From assembly GCF_017471675.1 (NCBI RefSeq), contig NZ_JAFUSK010000081.1, positions 1 through 33,788 of the forward strand: a stretch of 33,788 nt of DNA. Reading direction: 5' to 3'. A program made the translations under genes and the position numbers. Numbering within the stretch: the first letter of the stretch is position 1; each line of letters starts with the position of its first letter. The stretch is from Pseudobutyrivibrio sp. GTDB lineage: Bacteria; Bacillota; Clostridia; Lachnospirales; Lachnospiraceae. Of this stretch, positions 1-7,475 are shown one piece after another. The notes beneath the pieces are model-generated. The model ran no database searches and had not been told where the DNA came from. It saw only the letters and a list, made by a program, of their open reading frames with translations.

Positions 1-132
1 CTGTTGCCACGATGCCACCCACAAATGTGCATAAAGAAAGAGCTGTCGGAGAACCCTTAATCCCCGAAAGCCCTTGATTTCAAGCCATTTTACCGTTCTG
101 ACAACAGCATTTCTTTGTATCAATTCTTGGGT
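1..132. other. Unassigned left edge, more GC-rich than its neighbour
   Basis: I recognise no gene here. The first 120 bases are about 45% GC, visibly richer than the AT-rich gene to the right. In the frame of the neighbouring minus-strand gene, the 43 codons beyond its stop are open to the window edge, but the translation (rich in Arg, Leu and Trp) does not look like the rest of an SGNH hydrolase. This may be the end of a mobile element or a recombination junction. The window edge prevents a decision. Confidence 0.4.
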
Positions 133-1545
133 TTACATTTCTAGCATTTCCTCGGTAAACCCTGAAGATTTATCTTGCAAAATTACATAATCATATCCAC
201 CATTAATAATCAAATCTTTGTATGTATTAGCTGCTACTGTAGCATGGTCTGACAATGAAGCGGACATCTGTGCTTTTACATCTATTTTCGCATTAATCCC
301 TGCGTACTCAAAAAGTGCTTTAACTTTTGAAGCCACATTATTGTAACGTGTAAGGCTGTTGCCAATCATAAGGATTTTAACATCATAAGGGCCTTCATCA
401 ACCTCAGTATTACCTACCGAAGTATCTAGCTGCAAAAGTTCATTACTTTCTACAATATAGCTATCATCATACTGTATATCTTCTATTTCTTCATTCTGTT
501 CTCTTTCATCACCATAATACAGGTTTGGATTTACAACAGTATTTCTCATGGCATAATCTTCTGAGTCTACTGAGTAATAAAAAGTAACAGCTGAATCTTT
601 GTCAACAGTAAATGTTCCTGATAATATACCAGATTGCCCATCAATAGAATCATTCCAACTATAGTTGCCCGCTTTCACAAATACAGTAACCATATAGCTG
701 TCTTTGCTAGTTTGCAGCATTTCAAAGGAATGAGTTTCTGAGCCTCTTGTTAAAACCAAATCTACATCTGTTAATCCAATTGGCTTAACATAATCCTTTT
801 GATCTTCACCATCCTCAGCTTTAACTTTAAATACAGTATTTTCGTCATTGATAGAATTAAAAGTTGTTTGCTTTACCGAATCTGCCCAAATAAAGAACTC
901 ATCTTTTCCTTCTCCACTTGGAAAAGTTACATACATATTTCCGCCATTATCGCCAATTTCACCATTATTCCATGCACCATCAAAATTTATTTTATATGCA
1001 TATTTTGAATCAGCGGCAGGTATCGTATATACGAATTCTCTACTGAAGATTCCGCCACCTTCATAGTTTAGTCTTGAATATGTGTTTCCATAGCTTTGGT
1101 CCCAACTACCAAACTGCTTAAATTCCTCCACTTTCTTCGCATTAAAAAAGTTTCCCGTCCAATTAGCAACCTTCTTAACTAATTGAACAAGATTTCCATT
1201 ATCATCTGTTACTTCATCAAGGCTTGTAACAACTTTATCATCTTTTGAATAGTATCTAATTAGTACAACACTCTTATTATCTTCATTATCCAGTGATTCA
1301 TCCTTTATCACCTCATCATTAGCGATAATTTGATAGTTATCAACACCAGCAGGCACTTTAATTGTAGTTTCATACATTCCATCTTCATATAACCTCATGC
1401 CTTTTTTGGTATCTCCGATTTGTACTTGTAGATAGTCCCCATAGGATACTGCCGCCTGGGAATCGAAAGCCAGCGCAGGGACAAACACGCTTAATATAGC
1501 AGCAATTAGAAATGCTATTACATTCCCCCTAATAAATTTTTTCAT
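133..1545 (-). pseudogene. Secreted modular protein with X25-like modules and a C-terminally truncated SGNH hydrolase domain
   Basis: The 470-residue product starts with a clear signal peptide (Lys-Lys, a hydrophobic stretch at about 9-26, cleavage near Ala-Phe-Asp). Three beta-rich modules follow at about 35-110, 145-225 and 260-330. The second and third (FGSWDQSY, KINFDGAWNNG, VKAGNYSWNDS) resemble the X25 modules of bacterial amylopullulanases. An acidic linker (345-385) leads into an SGNH/GDSL fold beginning KILMIGNSLTR, where Ser397 is the expected nucleophile. Only about 80 residues of that domain remain. The later blocks carrying the oxyanion Asn and the Asp-x-x-His pair are absent, because the frame stops after EEMLEM at the edge of differently composed DNA. 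I infer a truncated, probably inactive carbohydrate esterase. AAGGAG lies 5 bases before the ATG. It is divergent from the LysR gene. Confidence 0.7.
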
Positions 1546-1571
1546 AAATTCTCCTTCCTTGCTATAATATT

Positions 1572-1584
1572 TAGGTATAACCTA
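1572..1584. promoter_or_regulatory. 13-base palindrome in the secreted protein/LysR divergent region
   Basis: TAGGT-ATA-ACCTA is a perfect inverted repeat in the 119-131 base region between the secreted protein gene and the divergent LysR gene. LysR proteins commonly bind dyads between themselves and a divergent target, so this is a candidate operator. There is no direct proof. Confidence 0.3.
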
Positions 1585-1609
1585 TTAAATATCCTATGCC
1601 ATGTAATAG

Positions 1610-1638
1610 TTGTTCGAAATAATAAGATTGTATATAAT
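1610..1638 (+). promoter_or_regulatory. Candidate sigma-A promoter of the LysR gene
   Basis: TTGTTC (1610-1615), a 17-base spacer and a perfect TATAAT (1633-1638) precede the LysR start by about 40 bases. Confidence 0.45.
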
Positions 1639-1676
1639 CATATATACTATAGGGTATAAGGAGAATGGGTTTAACT

Positions 1677-2528
1677 ATGGAATTATTACAATTGAGATAC
1701 TTTAGAACTGCCGCAAAATATGAGAATTTTTCAAAAGCTGCCACTTATCACATGATTCCTCAATCTGCAATTAGTAAAACTATAAAGAAGCTGGAAACTG
1801 AACTAAACTGTCAATTGTTTGATAGAAATGGAAAAAATATATCCCTTAATCGCAATGGACAAATCTTTCTTAAAAGTGTTGATAAAGCATTAAATTCTTT
1901 AGATGATGGAATCTCAAAGATTAAAACTGAAGATTCTTTGATTATATCAATCCAGATTATGAGTGGCATACGTATAGCAAATGAGCTAATAAACTATGTA
2001 AAAAGAAATATTCCAAATATTAAAATCGTACTGTATCAAGGGGAAAGTAAAAAGGGTATATCTAGCGACTTCAATATAATGCAGTCACCTATAAATACAC
2101 AAGTCTATGACTATCTGACAATAGCAAATGAAGAAATTATGGTTGCTATACATAAAAATAATAAGCTAAGTAGGCGCGCTTCTTTAAAGCTTTCAGATTT
2201 AACTAAGGAAAAGTTTATCGCCTATGATAATAACAATCCTTTACGAAGATTCATTGATGATTTTTGCAAACAGAAAAACTTCGCACCAAATATTATCTTC
2301 GAAGCTAATTCTGTATCTTCATTTAGATCAATGGTTGAGGCAAATATGGGCATAGCTTTTGTACCTTCAGCATCATGGAAATCTGTGGAGGATAAAGAAG
2401 TAAAGCTGATTCCTATTGAAGGCAGACCAAGCAGAGAATTAGTGCTTGCTTGGGACAAAAATAAAGATATGAACTGCAATTATGAGCAATTCATATCTCT
2501 AGCAAAAAACTGGATGAGTTATGTCTAA
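1677..2528 (+). CDS. LysR-family transcriptional regulator
   Basis: The product is a LysR-type regulator of about 283 residues. The N-terminal winged helix has the family pattern (LQLRYFRTAAKYENFSKAA, then SAISKTIKKLE and LFDRNGK), and the remainder is a periplasmic-binding-protein-like effector domain. The ATG at 1677 is preferred over the in-frame ATG at 1665. It yields the canonical MELLQLRYF start, and AAGGAG (1658-1663) is only one base from the upstream ATG but 13 bases from this one. The second half is rather short of recognisable ligand motifs, so the effector is unknown. It is divergent from the truncated secreted protein, which is the most likely regulated neighbour, perhaps together with genes now lost. 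Confidence 0.9.
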   Translation: MELLQLRYFRTAAKYENFSKAATYHMIPQSAISKTIKKLETELNCQLFDRNGKNISLNRNGQIFLKSVDKALNSLDDGISKIKTEDSLIISIQIMSGIRIANELINYVKRNIPNIKIVLYQGESKKGISSDFNIMQSPINTQVYDYLTIANEEIMVAIHKNNKLSRRASLKLSDLTKEKFIAYDNNNPLRRFIDDFCKQKNFAPNIIFEANSVSSFRSMVEANMGIAFVPSASWKSVEDKEVKLIPIEGRPSRELVLAWDKNKDMNCNYEQFISLAKNWMSYV

Positions 2529-2553
2529 ACTCTATAACCACCAGAAAATTATT

Positions 2554-2582
2554 CATGCTTAGAACATTCTCCCTAAAGCATG
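2554..2582 (-). terminator. Hairpin downstream of the 57-codon gene
   Basis: CATGCTTAG (2554-2562) pairs with CTAAAGCATG (2573-2582) with one bulged base. Read on the minus strand it lies directly after the stop of the small gene and is followed by AATAATTTTC, a moderately U-rich tail. It is probably a terminator for that unit, and it could also stop the convergent LysR transcript. Confidence 0.4.
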
Positions 2583-2584
2583 CC

Positions 2585-2758
2585 TTACGAGCAACTAACT
2601 TGTTGCATCACTACACTTTCAGAATTTATTATTGTGCCCTCTGGATAAGTTGAATCGTTTGTAGTTTTTCTGTAACCTGGAAAACACTTACAAATTGAAT
2701 CAAAATCCATTTCATTTTTTAATAATAACTGTAATGCCTTTAAATCTTGTACTTTCAT
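2585..2758 (-). CDS. Possible small protein of 57 residues, unknown function
   Basis: This open frame begins MKVQDLKALQLLL and ends VVMQQVSCS. It has an amphipathic N-terminal half, then a polar Ser/Thr-rich half, with three cysteines (Cys23, Cys25, Cys56) and no membrane segment. I do not recognise it. In favour of a real gene: a purine-rich GGGGAGG (2773-2779, though 14 bases from the ATG), a perfect hairpin just upstream, tandem operator-like repeats further upstream, and a terminator-like hairpin just after the stop. Together these look like a self-contained transcription unit in a region that is otherwise empty. It could be a peptide with a modified or secreted fate, a regulator, or a decayed gene start. 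Confidence 0.45.
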   Translation of the reverse strand: MKVQDLKALQLLLKNEMDFDSICKCFPGYRKTTNDSTYPEGTIINSESVVMQQVSCS

Positions 2759-2779
2759 ATCTCTTTTTACTACCTCCCC

Positions 2780-2807
2780 ATGTTTTCATTCTATTGGATG
2801 AAAACAT
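2780..2807 (-). promoter_or_regulatory. Perfect 10-base inverted repeat before the 57-codon gene
   Basis: ATGTTTTCAT (2780-2789) and ATGAAAACAT (2798-2807) are perfect inverted arms around an 8-base loop. The element touches the ribosome-site-like GGGGAGG of the small gene, so it could be an operator or a 5' UTR hairpin that controls translation. Confidence 0.5.
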
Positions 2808-2823
2808 TACTATGGGAAGATAA

Positions 2824-2854
2824 TATCACACAAACTATCACACTACTGTCACAA
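2824..2854. promoter_or_regulatory. Three tandem TCACA repeats, Pho-box-like
   Basis: On the plus strand TATCACAC occurs at 2824 and 2836 and TGTCACAA at 2847, with periods of 12 and 11 bases. The last two form CTATCAC-ACTA-CTGTCAC, which matches the layout of the E. coli PhoB box (two 7-base direct repeats 11 bases apart). They lie upstream of the 57-codon minus-strand gene, although in E. coli the repeats usually read towards the target. Confidence 0.45.
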
Positions 2855-2904
2855 TAGTAGCAAAAAAGCCTATGGTTTTGAAAGACTGGCATTTTTCTTT
2901 AAAA

Positions 2905-4851
2905 TCATACACTATAATTCCAATAGATACCGTAGCTCTCCTTGTACTGATTGTAGTGAGTAGTGAAAATCAGTTTTTTATTAGTACCTGTTAATTCAAA
3001 TTCCATTTGGTCATCCTGCTTTATCAGATGCTTGCTGATATTTTTCATAAACTCATCAACAGATGACTCAGATGTAATTACAATATCATCTGAATCAACA
3101 CTCTTTTCTGCAGCTACCACCACATCAATGCCGTGTGGCTTTATTTTCATGTGCTTATCACCAAGTCTTGCAGAAAGCACATAAGGGCCATAACAAAATG
3201 CGTATGTATCCTTGCTATCAGCCAAGCTATGGCAAGATATACCCATAGGCCATGTGATTGTTATATCACCACCGGCAAGAATAAGCTCCTTTGAAATAAT
3301 GTAGAATCCATTCTCCTCCTTAGGCTCAATGATAGAGCTTCCTACCATAACCCGTGGATTACCCTGTAGCCAGTGTGGTATTCTAAGATACAAATCTACA
3401 TTAGTATCCTTATTTACCACATCTACTCTAATTTTTACCTTGTCCGATTTAGTAAAATCGCACTCCTGGGTCAATGTATATCCATCGCCTTTGTAAATAG
3501 ATGCTACATACATTGCCACAACCAGTTTATCATCACCCTTGAAATATATTCCATCTTGAAGCTTAGTAAAGTTTTCATAGCCTGTTCCTGTGCAGCACCA
3601 GAAATTTCCATCTAAGGTATTGAATACCTTATGAAATCCTGTGCCCATAGGCTGAAAATAAGTGGTAAAGCCTGTGGCGTGATTTTGAGAAGCCATTATT
3701 GCATTGATAAGAGTCTGTGCACTGTAATCAAGGTACTTCTTGTCCCCTGTAACAGCAAAAAGTCTTCTAGCCATCTTAATCATATTGTAAGTATTGCAGG
3801 TTTCGTTATTTGTGTGTGTTCTTTCAGCATTAAGAATATTGTCCCTACCAAAGTGCTCGTTTTCGCTATTTCCACCAGTGATATAGGTATGCTTGCTAAT
3901 GACCATATCAAAGAAGTCTTTAGCGTAATCAAGATATTCACTTGCAGTATCATCTACCTCATATCTAGCCAATGCTCCTATAAACTTAGGTATTGTTGTA
4001 TTGGCATGAGTATCATTTAACAGGTCTTTTTCATTAGTTGAAACCTTCTTAAACAACTTAACCTCATCAAAGGCATGGGCAGCATTCTTAAATCTTTCGT
4101 AGTCTTTGTAGCCCAAATCATTACCAGCATCAACCAGCTTTTTATTCATCTCATATAGCTCATACAGGCAGTCATTCATGCCACCATATTCGATGGATAA
4201 AACTGTTTCGTGTACCTCATCACTCCAGCTTTCACATCTATTTGCAATCCAGCTTCCCAGCCTATTTGCCACCTTTAGAGCCTTTTCATTTGAAGCATAT
4301 AGATATGTAGCATTCAGTCCACTAAGTATTTTATGCATTGTATACCAAGGTACCCATGCCTGCTTAAAAGGATCTGACTTTCCCTCTTCAACATAATCAA
4401 ACTGCAATGCAGGATTATCTAAATAATCCTGAGTTGGAAGCGTAGCTCCAAAAATATAGCCTTCGTATGCTGTGCCTGTAGTTTTATTCTGACATTCATC
4501 TAACGCATCGATTATGTAATCAAGTCGTTCTTTTACAGCCTTCTTTTCCTTTGAGTCTAATCTAGGATTAATCTGAGCCTGAGCCAAAGCCTTTATGTAA
4601 TGTCCCAAAGTATGTCCACCTATAAGACCGTTCTCCCAGCCTCCTCCATATCTTTCATTGCCTTTCATAAACGAATTGCGGGAAGATTGGTTCATACCAA
4701 CTATAGCTCCAGCTGTCTCTCTAAATCCGGCTACAAGCCTGTCTGGATTTAGCGCCAGCATGTTTTTAACTTCCAAATGTAAAGCCTCATCATAGTACTT
4801 GTCGCTAACCTCGCAGGAAGCTAAACTTATAGGTCTCAAATTGTTGTTCAT
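2905..4851 (-). CDS. GH127 beta-L-arabinofuranosidase
   Basis: The 648-residue product matches glycoside hydrolase family 127 (formerly DUF1680). It has an (alpha/alpha)6 catalytic barrel over roughly residues 20-430, followed by beta domains. The family's zinc-thiolate centre is visible: Glu350 and Cys352 in ETCNTYN, and Cys419-Cys420 in FWCCTGTG. In Bifidobacterium HypBA1 the equivalents are Glu338, Cys340, Cys417 and Cys418, of which Cys417 is the nucleophile. Further family blocks are GGHTLGHYI near 78 and WYTMHKIL near 169. There is no signal peptide, so it should act in the cytoplasm on short arabino-oligosaccharides imported from plant arabinan or hydroxyproline glycans. AAAGGA precedes the ATG. 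It is divergent from an AraC regulator, its probable controller. No dedicated transporter lies in the window. Confidence 0.9.
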   Translation of the reverse strand: MNNNLRPISLASCEVSDKYYDEALHLEVKNMLALNPDRLVAGFRETAGAIVGMNQSSRNSFMKGNERYGGGWENGLIGGHTLGHYIKALAQAQINPRLDSKEKKAVKERLDYIIDALDECQNKTTGTAYEGYIFGATLPTQDYLDNPALQFDYVEEGKSDPFKQAWVPWYTMHKILSGLNATYLYASNEKALKVANRLGSWIANRCESWSDEVHETVLSIEYGGMNDCLYELYEMNKKLVDAGNDLGYKDYERFKNAAHAFDEVKLFKKVSTNEKDLLNDTHANTTIPKFIGALARYEVDDTASEYLDYAKDFFDMVISKHTYITGGNSENEHFGRDNILNAERTHTNNETCNTYNMIKMARRLFAVTGDKKYLDYSAQTLINAIMASQNHATGFTTYFQPMGTGFHKVFNTLDGNFWCCTGTGYENFTKLQDGIYFKGDDKLVVAMYVASIYKGDGYTLTQECDFTKSDKVKIRVDVVNKDTNVDLYLRIPHWLQGNPRVMVGSSIIEPKEENGFYIISKELILAGGDITITWPMGISCHSLADSKDTYAFCYGPYVLSARLGDKHMKIKPHGIDVVVAAEKSVDSDDIVITSESSVDEFMKNISKHLIKQDDQMEFELTGTNKKLIFTTHYNQYKESYGIYWNYSV

Positions 4852-4879
4852 TGTTATGTATCCTTTTCTTATTATTTTT

Positions 4880-4918
4880 ACGTACCATATGTACGTTATG
4901 TTAAGAAAAGTGTACCAT
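4880..4918. promoter_or_regulatory. Operator-like palindrome and direct repeat before GH127
   Basis: ACGTAC-CATAT-GTACGT (4880-4896) is a perfect dyad. GTACCAT occurs at 4882 and again at 4912, exactly 30 bases apart. The region lies 29-67 bases before the GH127 start, close to where its promoter must be (a TATGAT-like -10 lies just upstream). This is a good candidate for regulator binding. Confidence 0.45.
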
Positions 4919-5025
4919 CATACATTTTTTATCTAAATGCAAGAATAACTATATTAAGTGTAAAAATTGCAGATGTTTAATTTATGAGGAAAAAGTGGTA
5001 TTATTCACTATAATTAAGTTTTAAA

Positions 5026-5076
5026 GTGTCATTTTTGTATAATTATGTGTATATAATGCACATTAGGTGTCATTTT
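5026..5076 (+). promoter_or_regulatory. Promoter region of the AraC gene with two direct repeats
   Basis: A perfect TATAAT sits at 5052-5057, with no strong -35 box. GTGTCATTTT occurs at 5026-5035 and again at 5067-5076, 41 bases apart or about four helical turns, flanking the -10. AraC proteins bind direct repeats, so autoregulation is plausible. Confidence 0.45.
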
Positions 5077-5108
5077 GTGCTATTAAGCCGCGGGGGTTAT
5101 ATGTTTTA

Positions 5109-5993
5109 ATGAACAGAAAAAAAGTTGAAAAACTTATGGTTTTTCCAGACAATCAAATATTTAATTATTTAAGAAGTGGAAAATTTGAAGCTCTATCTAA
5201 CGAGTGGAAACATGAAAGCATGCCCTTATTATTCGATTATGAATTCATCATCGTTACTGAAGGCACCCTTTATTTAAAATATATGAATGAAGATTTTAAG
5301 GTGGAGAAGGGAGAATATTTATTCCTTCCACCTAGCGATTCTAAAAGAGTTGGTATCAAAAAATCTTATTGTTGCTTTTATTGGATTCATTTTACAGTGG
5401 ATACTAATAATTTCCCTGCACAGATTTTAACTGGAGAAGCTCCTTCCTATAACAGAGCAAAATGCTTTTTGCTTCCTCAAACTGCAGCTGTTCCAAGGCA
5501 AGAAAGATTGATTATACAAATGAAAAGATTGCAGGATTTAGATCGTGACAACTATCCTGCAATCACTTTAAACGCTTGCTTAACCGCTATCATTACTGAG
5601 CTATACGGTCAAATAAATGCGGAGCTCCCTAAGGAAGAGGATTCACTAAATAATAAGCAAATATATTCTGATATAGTAGATTATGTTAAACGTAACATAT
5701 CTAATAATTTTACCATCAATGATATTGCTGAATATTTTGGCTACAGTCCTAAATATCTATCTAGAGTATTTAGTGAGATGTTAGGACTATCCTTAAAACA
5801 ATTCATTATTTCTAAAAAGATGGAAACAGCAGCCTACTATTTAACAGACAGCGACCGTAGTATTACAGAAATTGCAGCATCTGTTGGTTTCTCAGATGTC
5901 CACAATTTCTCCCGTTCTTTTAAAAAGGCAACTGGTTTTACTCCAAGCCAATACAGGAATGCTTACGCTAAAAGACTCCTGTATCATGTATAG
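5109..5993 (+). CDS. AraC-family transcriptional regulator
   Basis: The product is about 294 residues. The N-terminal half (about 20-130) is a cupin-like sensor domain (EFIIVTEGTLYLKY, VEKGEYLFLPP). The C-terminal 100 residues are the double helix-turn-helix of the AraC/XylS family (FTINDIAEYFGYSPKYLSRVF, then ITEIAASVGFSDVHNFSRSF and the closing GFTPSQYR). The frame is open back to a GTG at 5067, but that sits at or next to the transcription start expected from the TATAAT at 5052 and has no ribosome site. The ATG at 5109 is therefore chosen, with only a weak GGGGG upstream. It is divergent from GH127, so an L-arabinose or arabino-oligosaccharide response is likely. It ends one base before the convergent prs stop, which leaves no room for a separate terminator. 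Confidence 0.88.
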   Translation: MNRKKVEKLMVFPDNQIFNYLRSGKFEALSNEWKHESMPLLFDYEFIIVTEGTLYLKYMNEDFKVEKGEYLFLPPSDSKRVGIKKSYCCFYWIHFTVDTNNFPAQILTGEAPSYNRAKCFLLPQTAAVPRQERLIIQMKRLQDLDRDNYPAITLNACLTAIITELYGQINAELPKEEDSLNNKQIYSDIVDYVKRNISNNFTINDIAEYFGYSPKYLSRVFSEMLGLSLKQFIISKKMETAAYYLTDSDRSITEIAASVGFSDVHNFSRSFKKATGFTPSQYRNAYAKRLLYHV

Positions 5994-5994
5994 C

Positions 5995-7083
5995 TTACCC
6001 TAGATACGCCATAATCGTTTCTTTTATCCTCTGCTCTGGCTTACTTATTTGCTGCATAGAATTCTTCTTATTAAGAGTATCAATTATAGCTGCAATATAT
6101 CTATTCATATTAATGCTATAATAATACTCTTTCTCAAGAAGCTCCGGCTTTTGATATACCAGATTAGTGGTAAATATCCTATCAAACAGCCCTTCTTCAT
6201 AAGCCCTATCCATTTTATCAAAGCCTGATGTAAACAATCCAAATGTTGAAAAAATGAATACTCTTTTTGCTCCGCGCTCCTTTATCTGCTTACAAACGTC
6301 TATGATGCTTCCTCCAGACGCAATCATATCATCTACAACAATTGCATCCATTCCATCAAGGGCACTACCACAAAAATCATGGGCCACAATAGGATTAATT
6401 CCATCTATAATTGTGGAATAATTTCTCCTCTTATAAAACATCCCTAGATTAACACCGAATAAAGATGCATAGAATACCGCCCTTTCTGTAGCGCCTTCAT
6501 CTGGCGCAATAATCATCAAATGTTCCCCATCTATTTTTATATCTTCATACTCTGTTAAAAAACCCTGTACAAACTGAAGGGCCGGCGAAATATTTTCGAT
6601 GCCTCTAAGAGGTAGCACATTTTGCATTCTAGAATCATGAGCATCAAATGTAACGATATCATCTACTCCCATAAACTCAAGTTCCCTAAGCATCATGGCA
6701 CAATCCAACGATTCTCTAATCATCCTTCTATGCTGTCTGCCTTCATACAAAAACGGCATAATGACAGTAATTCTATTCGGCTTACCATTACATGCCATTA
6801 TAATTCTTTTCAAATCCTGATAATGATCATCAGGAGACATTCTATTAAGCTCCCCATCCATTTTGTATTTAAGAGAGTTGTTACAAACATCAACAAGAAT
6901 ATAGATGTCCTTATCCCTTACAGATTCCTCAATGACACCCTTCGCTTCGCCACTTGTAAATCTTGGACACTTAGATGGAATAATATAATTATCACATCCT
7001 CGCCATTTACACAGGATTTCATTGATTTTCTGTGTTTGGTTTGTAAAAGACTCCAGCGTAATAAGGCCAAGTTTATCTTCCAT
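5995..7083 (-). CDS. prs: Ribose-phosphate pyrophosphokinase, divergent long form
   Basis: The 362-residue product makes PRPP from ribose 5-phosphate and ATP for nucleotide, His and Trp synthesis. Visible marks are the PRPP-binding loop VVDDMIASGGSI (249-260), the flexible-loop KRR (218-220), FDAHDSRMQN (146-155) where ordinary enzymes have the DLHxxQIQ block, and APDEGATERA (193-202). It is about 45 residues longer than the usual 310-320 residue enzyme, and the metal/ATP block differs. It therefore belongs to a divergent branch and may be a second copy in the genome. The start follows a modest GGAAGGTG ribosome site. A perfect TATAAT lies about 42-47 bases upstream (7125-7130) without a clear -35 box. 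Confidence 0.85.
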   Translation of the reverse strand: MEDKLGLITLESFTNQTQKINEILCKWRGCDNYIIPSKCPRFTSGEAKGVIEESVRDKDIYILVDVCNNSLKYKMDGELNRMSPDDHYQDLKRIIMACNGKPNRITVIMPFLYEGRQHRRMIRESLDCAMMLRELEFMGVDDIVTFDAHDSRMQNVLPLRGIENISPALQFVQGFLTEYEDIKIDGEHLMIIAPDEGATERAVFYASLFGVNLGMFYKRRNYSTIIDGINPIVAHDFCGSALDGMDAIVVDDMIASGGSIIDVCKQIKERGAKRVFIFSTFGLFTSGFDKMDRAYEEGLFDRIFTTNLVYQKPELLEKEYYYSINMNRYIAAIIDTLNKKNSMQQISKPEQRIKETIMAYLG

Positions 7084-7124
7084 AGTGCACCTTCCTATTC
7101 GTACTGAACTTCAGGACATGATTT

Positions 7125-7130
7125 ATTATA
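7125..7130 (-). promoter_or_regulatory. Candidate -10 box of prs
   Basis: The minus strand reads TATAAT here, 42 bases before the start codon. No good -35 hexamer was found at 16-18 bases, so the assignment is tentative. Confidence 0.35.
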
Positions 7131-7191
7131 TCCCACATGTGTGATTTATTTGTTACCTAGTAATATAACGTTATCCTTTACATGTTTTGAT

Positions 7192-7204
7192 GCTTCCTGG
7201 AAGC
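7192..7204. repeat. 13-base palindrome upstream of the 33-codon gene
   Basis: GCTTCC-T-GGAAGC is a perfect dyad. A second small GC-rich stretch (GCGCCAGGCGCC) follows at about 7214. Both lie upstream of the candidate promoter at 7240 and could be regulator sites. Nothing else was seen in this gap (7084-7304). Confidence 0.3.
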
Positions 7205-7239
7205 GTTCAATAAGCGCCAGGCGCCACTGGGTATATTTA

Positions 7240-7267
7240 GGGACATACTAAAGTTTTATTGTATATA
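7240..7267 (+). promoter_or_regulatory. Candidate promoter of the 33-codon gene
   Basis: GGGACA (7240-7245; four of six match TTGACA), a 16-base spacer and TATATA (7262-7267) precede the small gene by about 37 bases. Confidence 0.4.
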
Positions 7268-7304
7268 TAGTTAATAAACAACCACATGCCACGGAGGTGT
7301 CGAT

Positions 7305-7406
7305 ATGAAGGGATATATTGTTGATTCAGGTTATATGGGATATGTAGATGGAAGATATGAATTGTTTGCTACAGAGGATGATTATTTGGATTACATAGCT
7401 GCATAG
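7305..7406 (+). CDS. Small protein of 33 residues, Tyr/Asp-rich
   Basis: The product begins MKGYIVDSGYMGYVDGRY and ends DDYLDYIAA. GGAGG stands 8 bases before the ATG, a nearly ideal ribosome site, and a candidate promoter lies upstream. Small proteins of this shape (MKGY, then GYVDG, then a closing DDYxxY) are, as far as I remember, scattered through Clostridia, often near accessory DNA; their role is unknown. It has no membrane segment and is strongly acidic and aromatic. It precedes a small HAD protein gene by 69 bases, and the two may be cotranscribed because the first terminator lies after that gene. Confidence 0.65.
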   Translation: MKGYIVDSGYMGYVDGRYELFATEDDYLDYIAA

Positions 7407-7475
7407 GTCTCGTTACGCTCCCCACAAAGGAGTTACATTGCAAAAATACAAAATACATTTATGGAGATATAGCTT

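Noticed and set aside
2864-2888. Terminator for GH127 in the GCC...GGC stretch followed by TTTTTT on the minus strand
   Set aside because: The T run is present, but the stem is only about three to four base pairs, too weak to call.
3631-4020. Plus-strand open frame of 129 codons opposite GH127
   Set aside because: It lies wholly within a clearly conserved GH127 gene, including its zinc-thiolate motif region, and has no supporting signals.
6622-7107. Plus-strand open frame of 161 codons opposite prs
   Set aside because: It is the antisense of the conserved PRPP synthetase N-terminal half. The composition is not protein-like (Ile/His/Ser-rich) and no ribosome site is seen.
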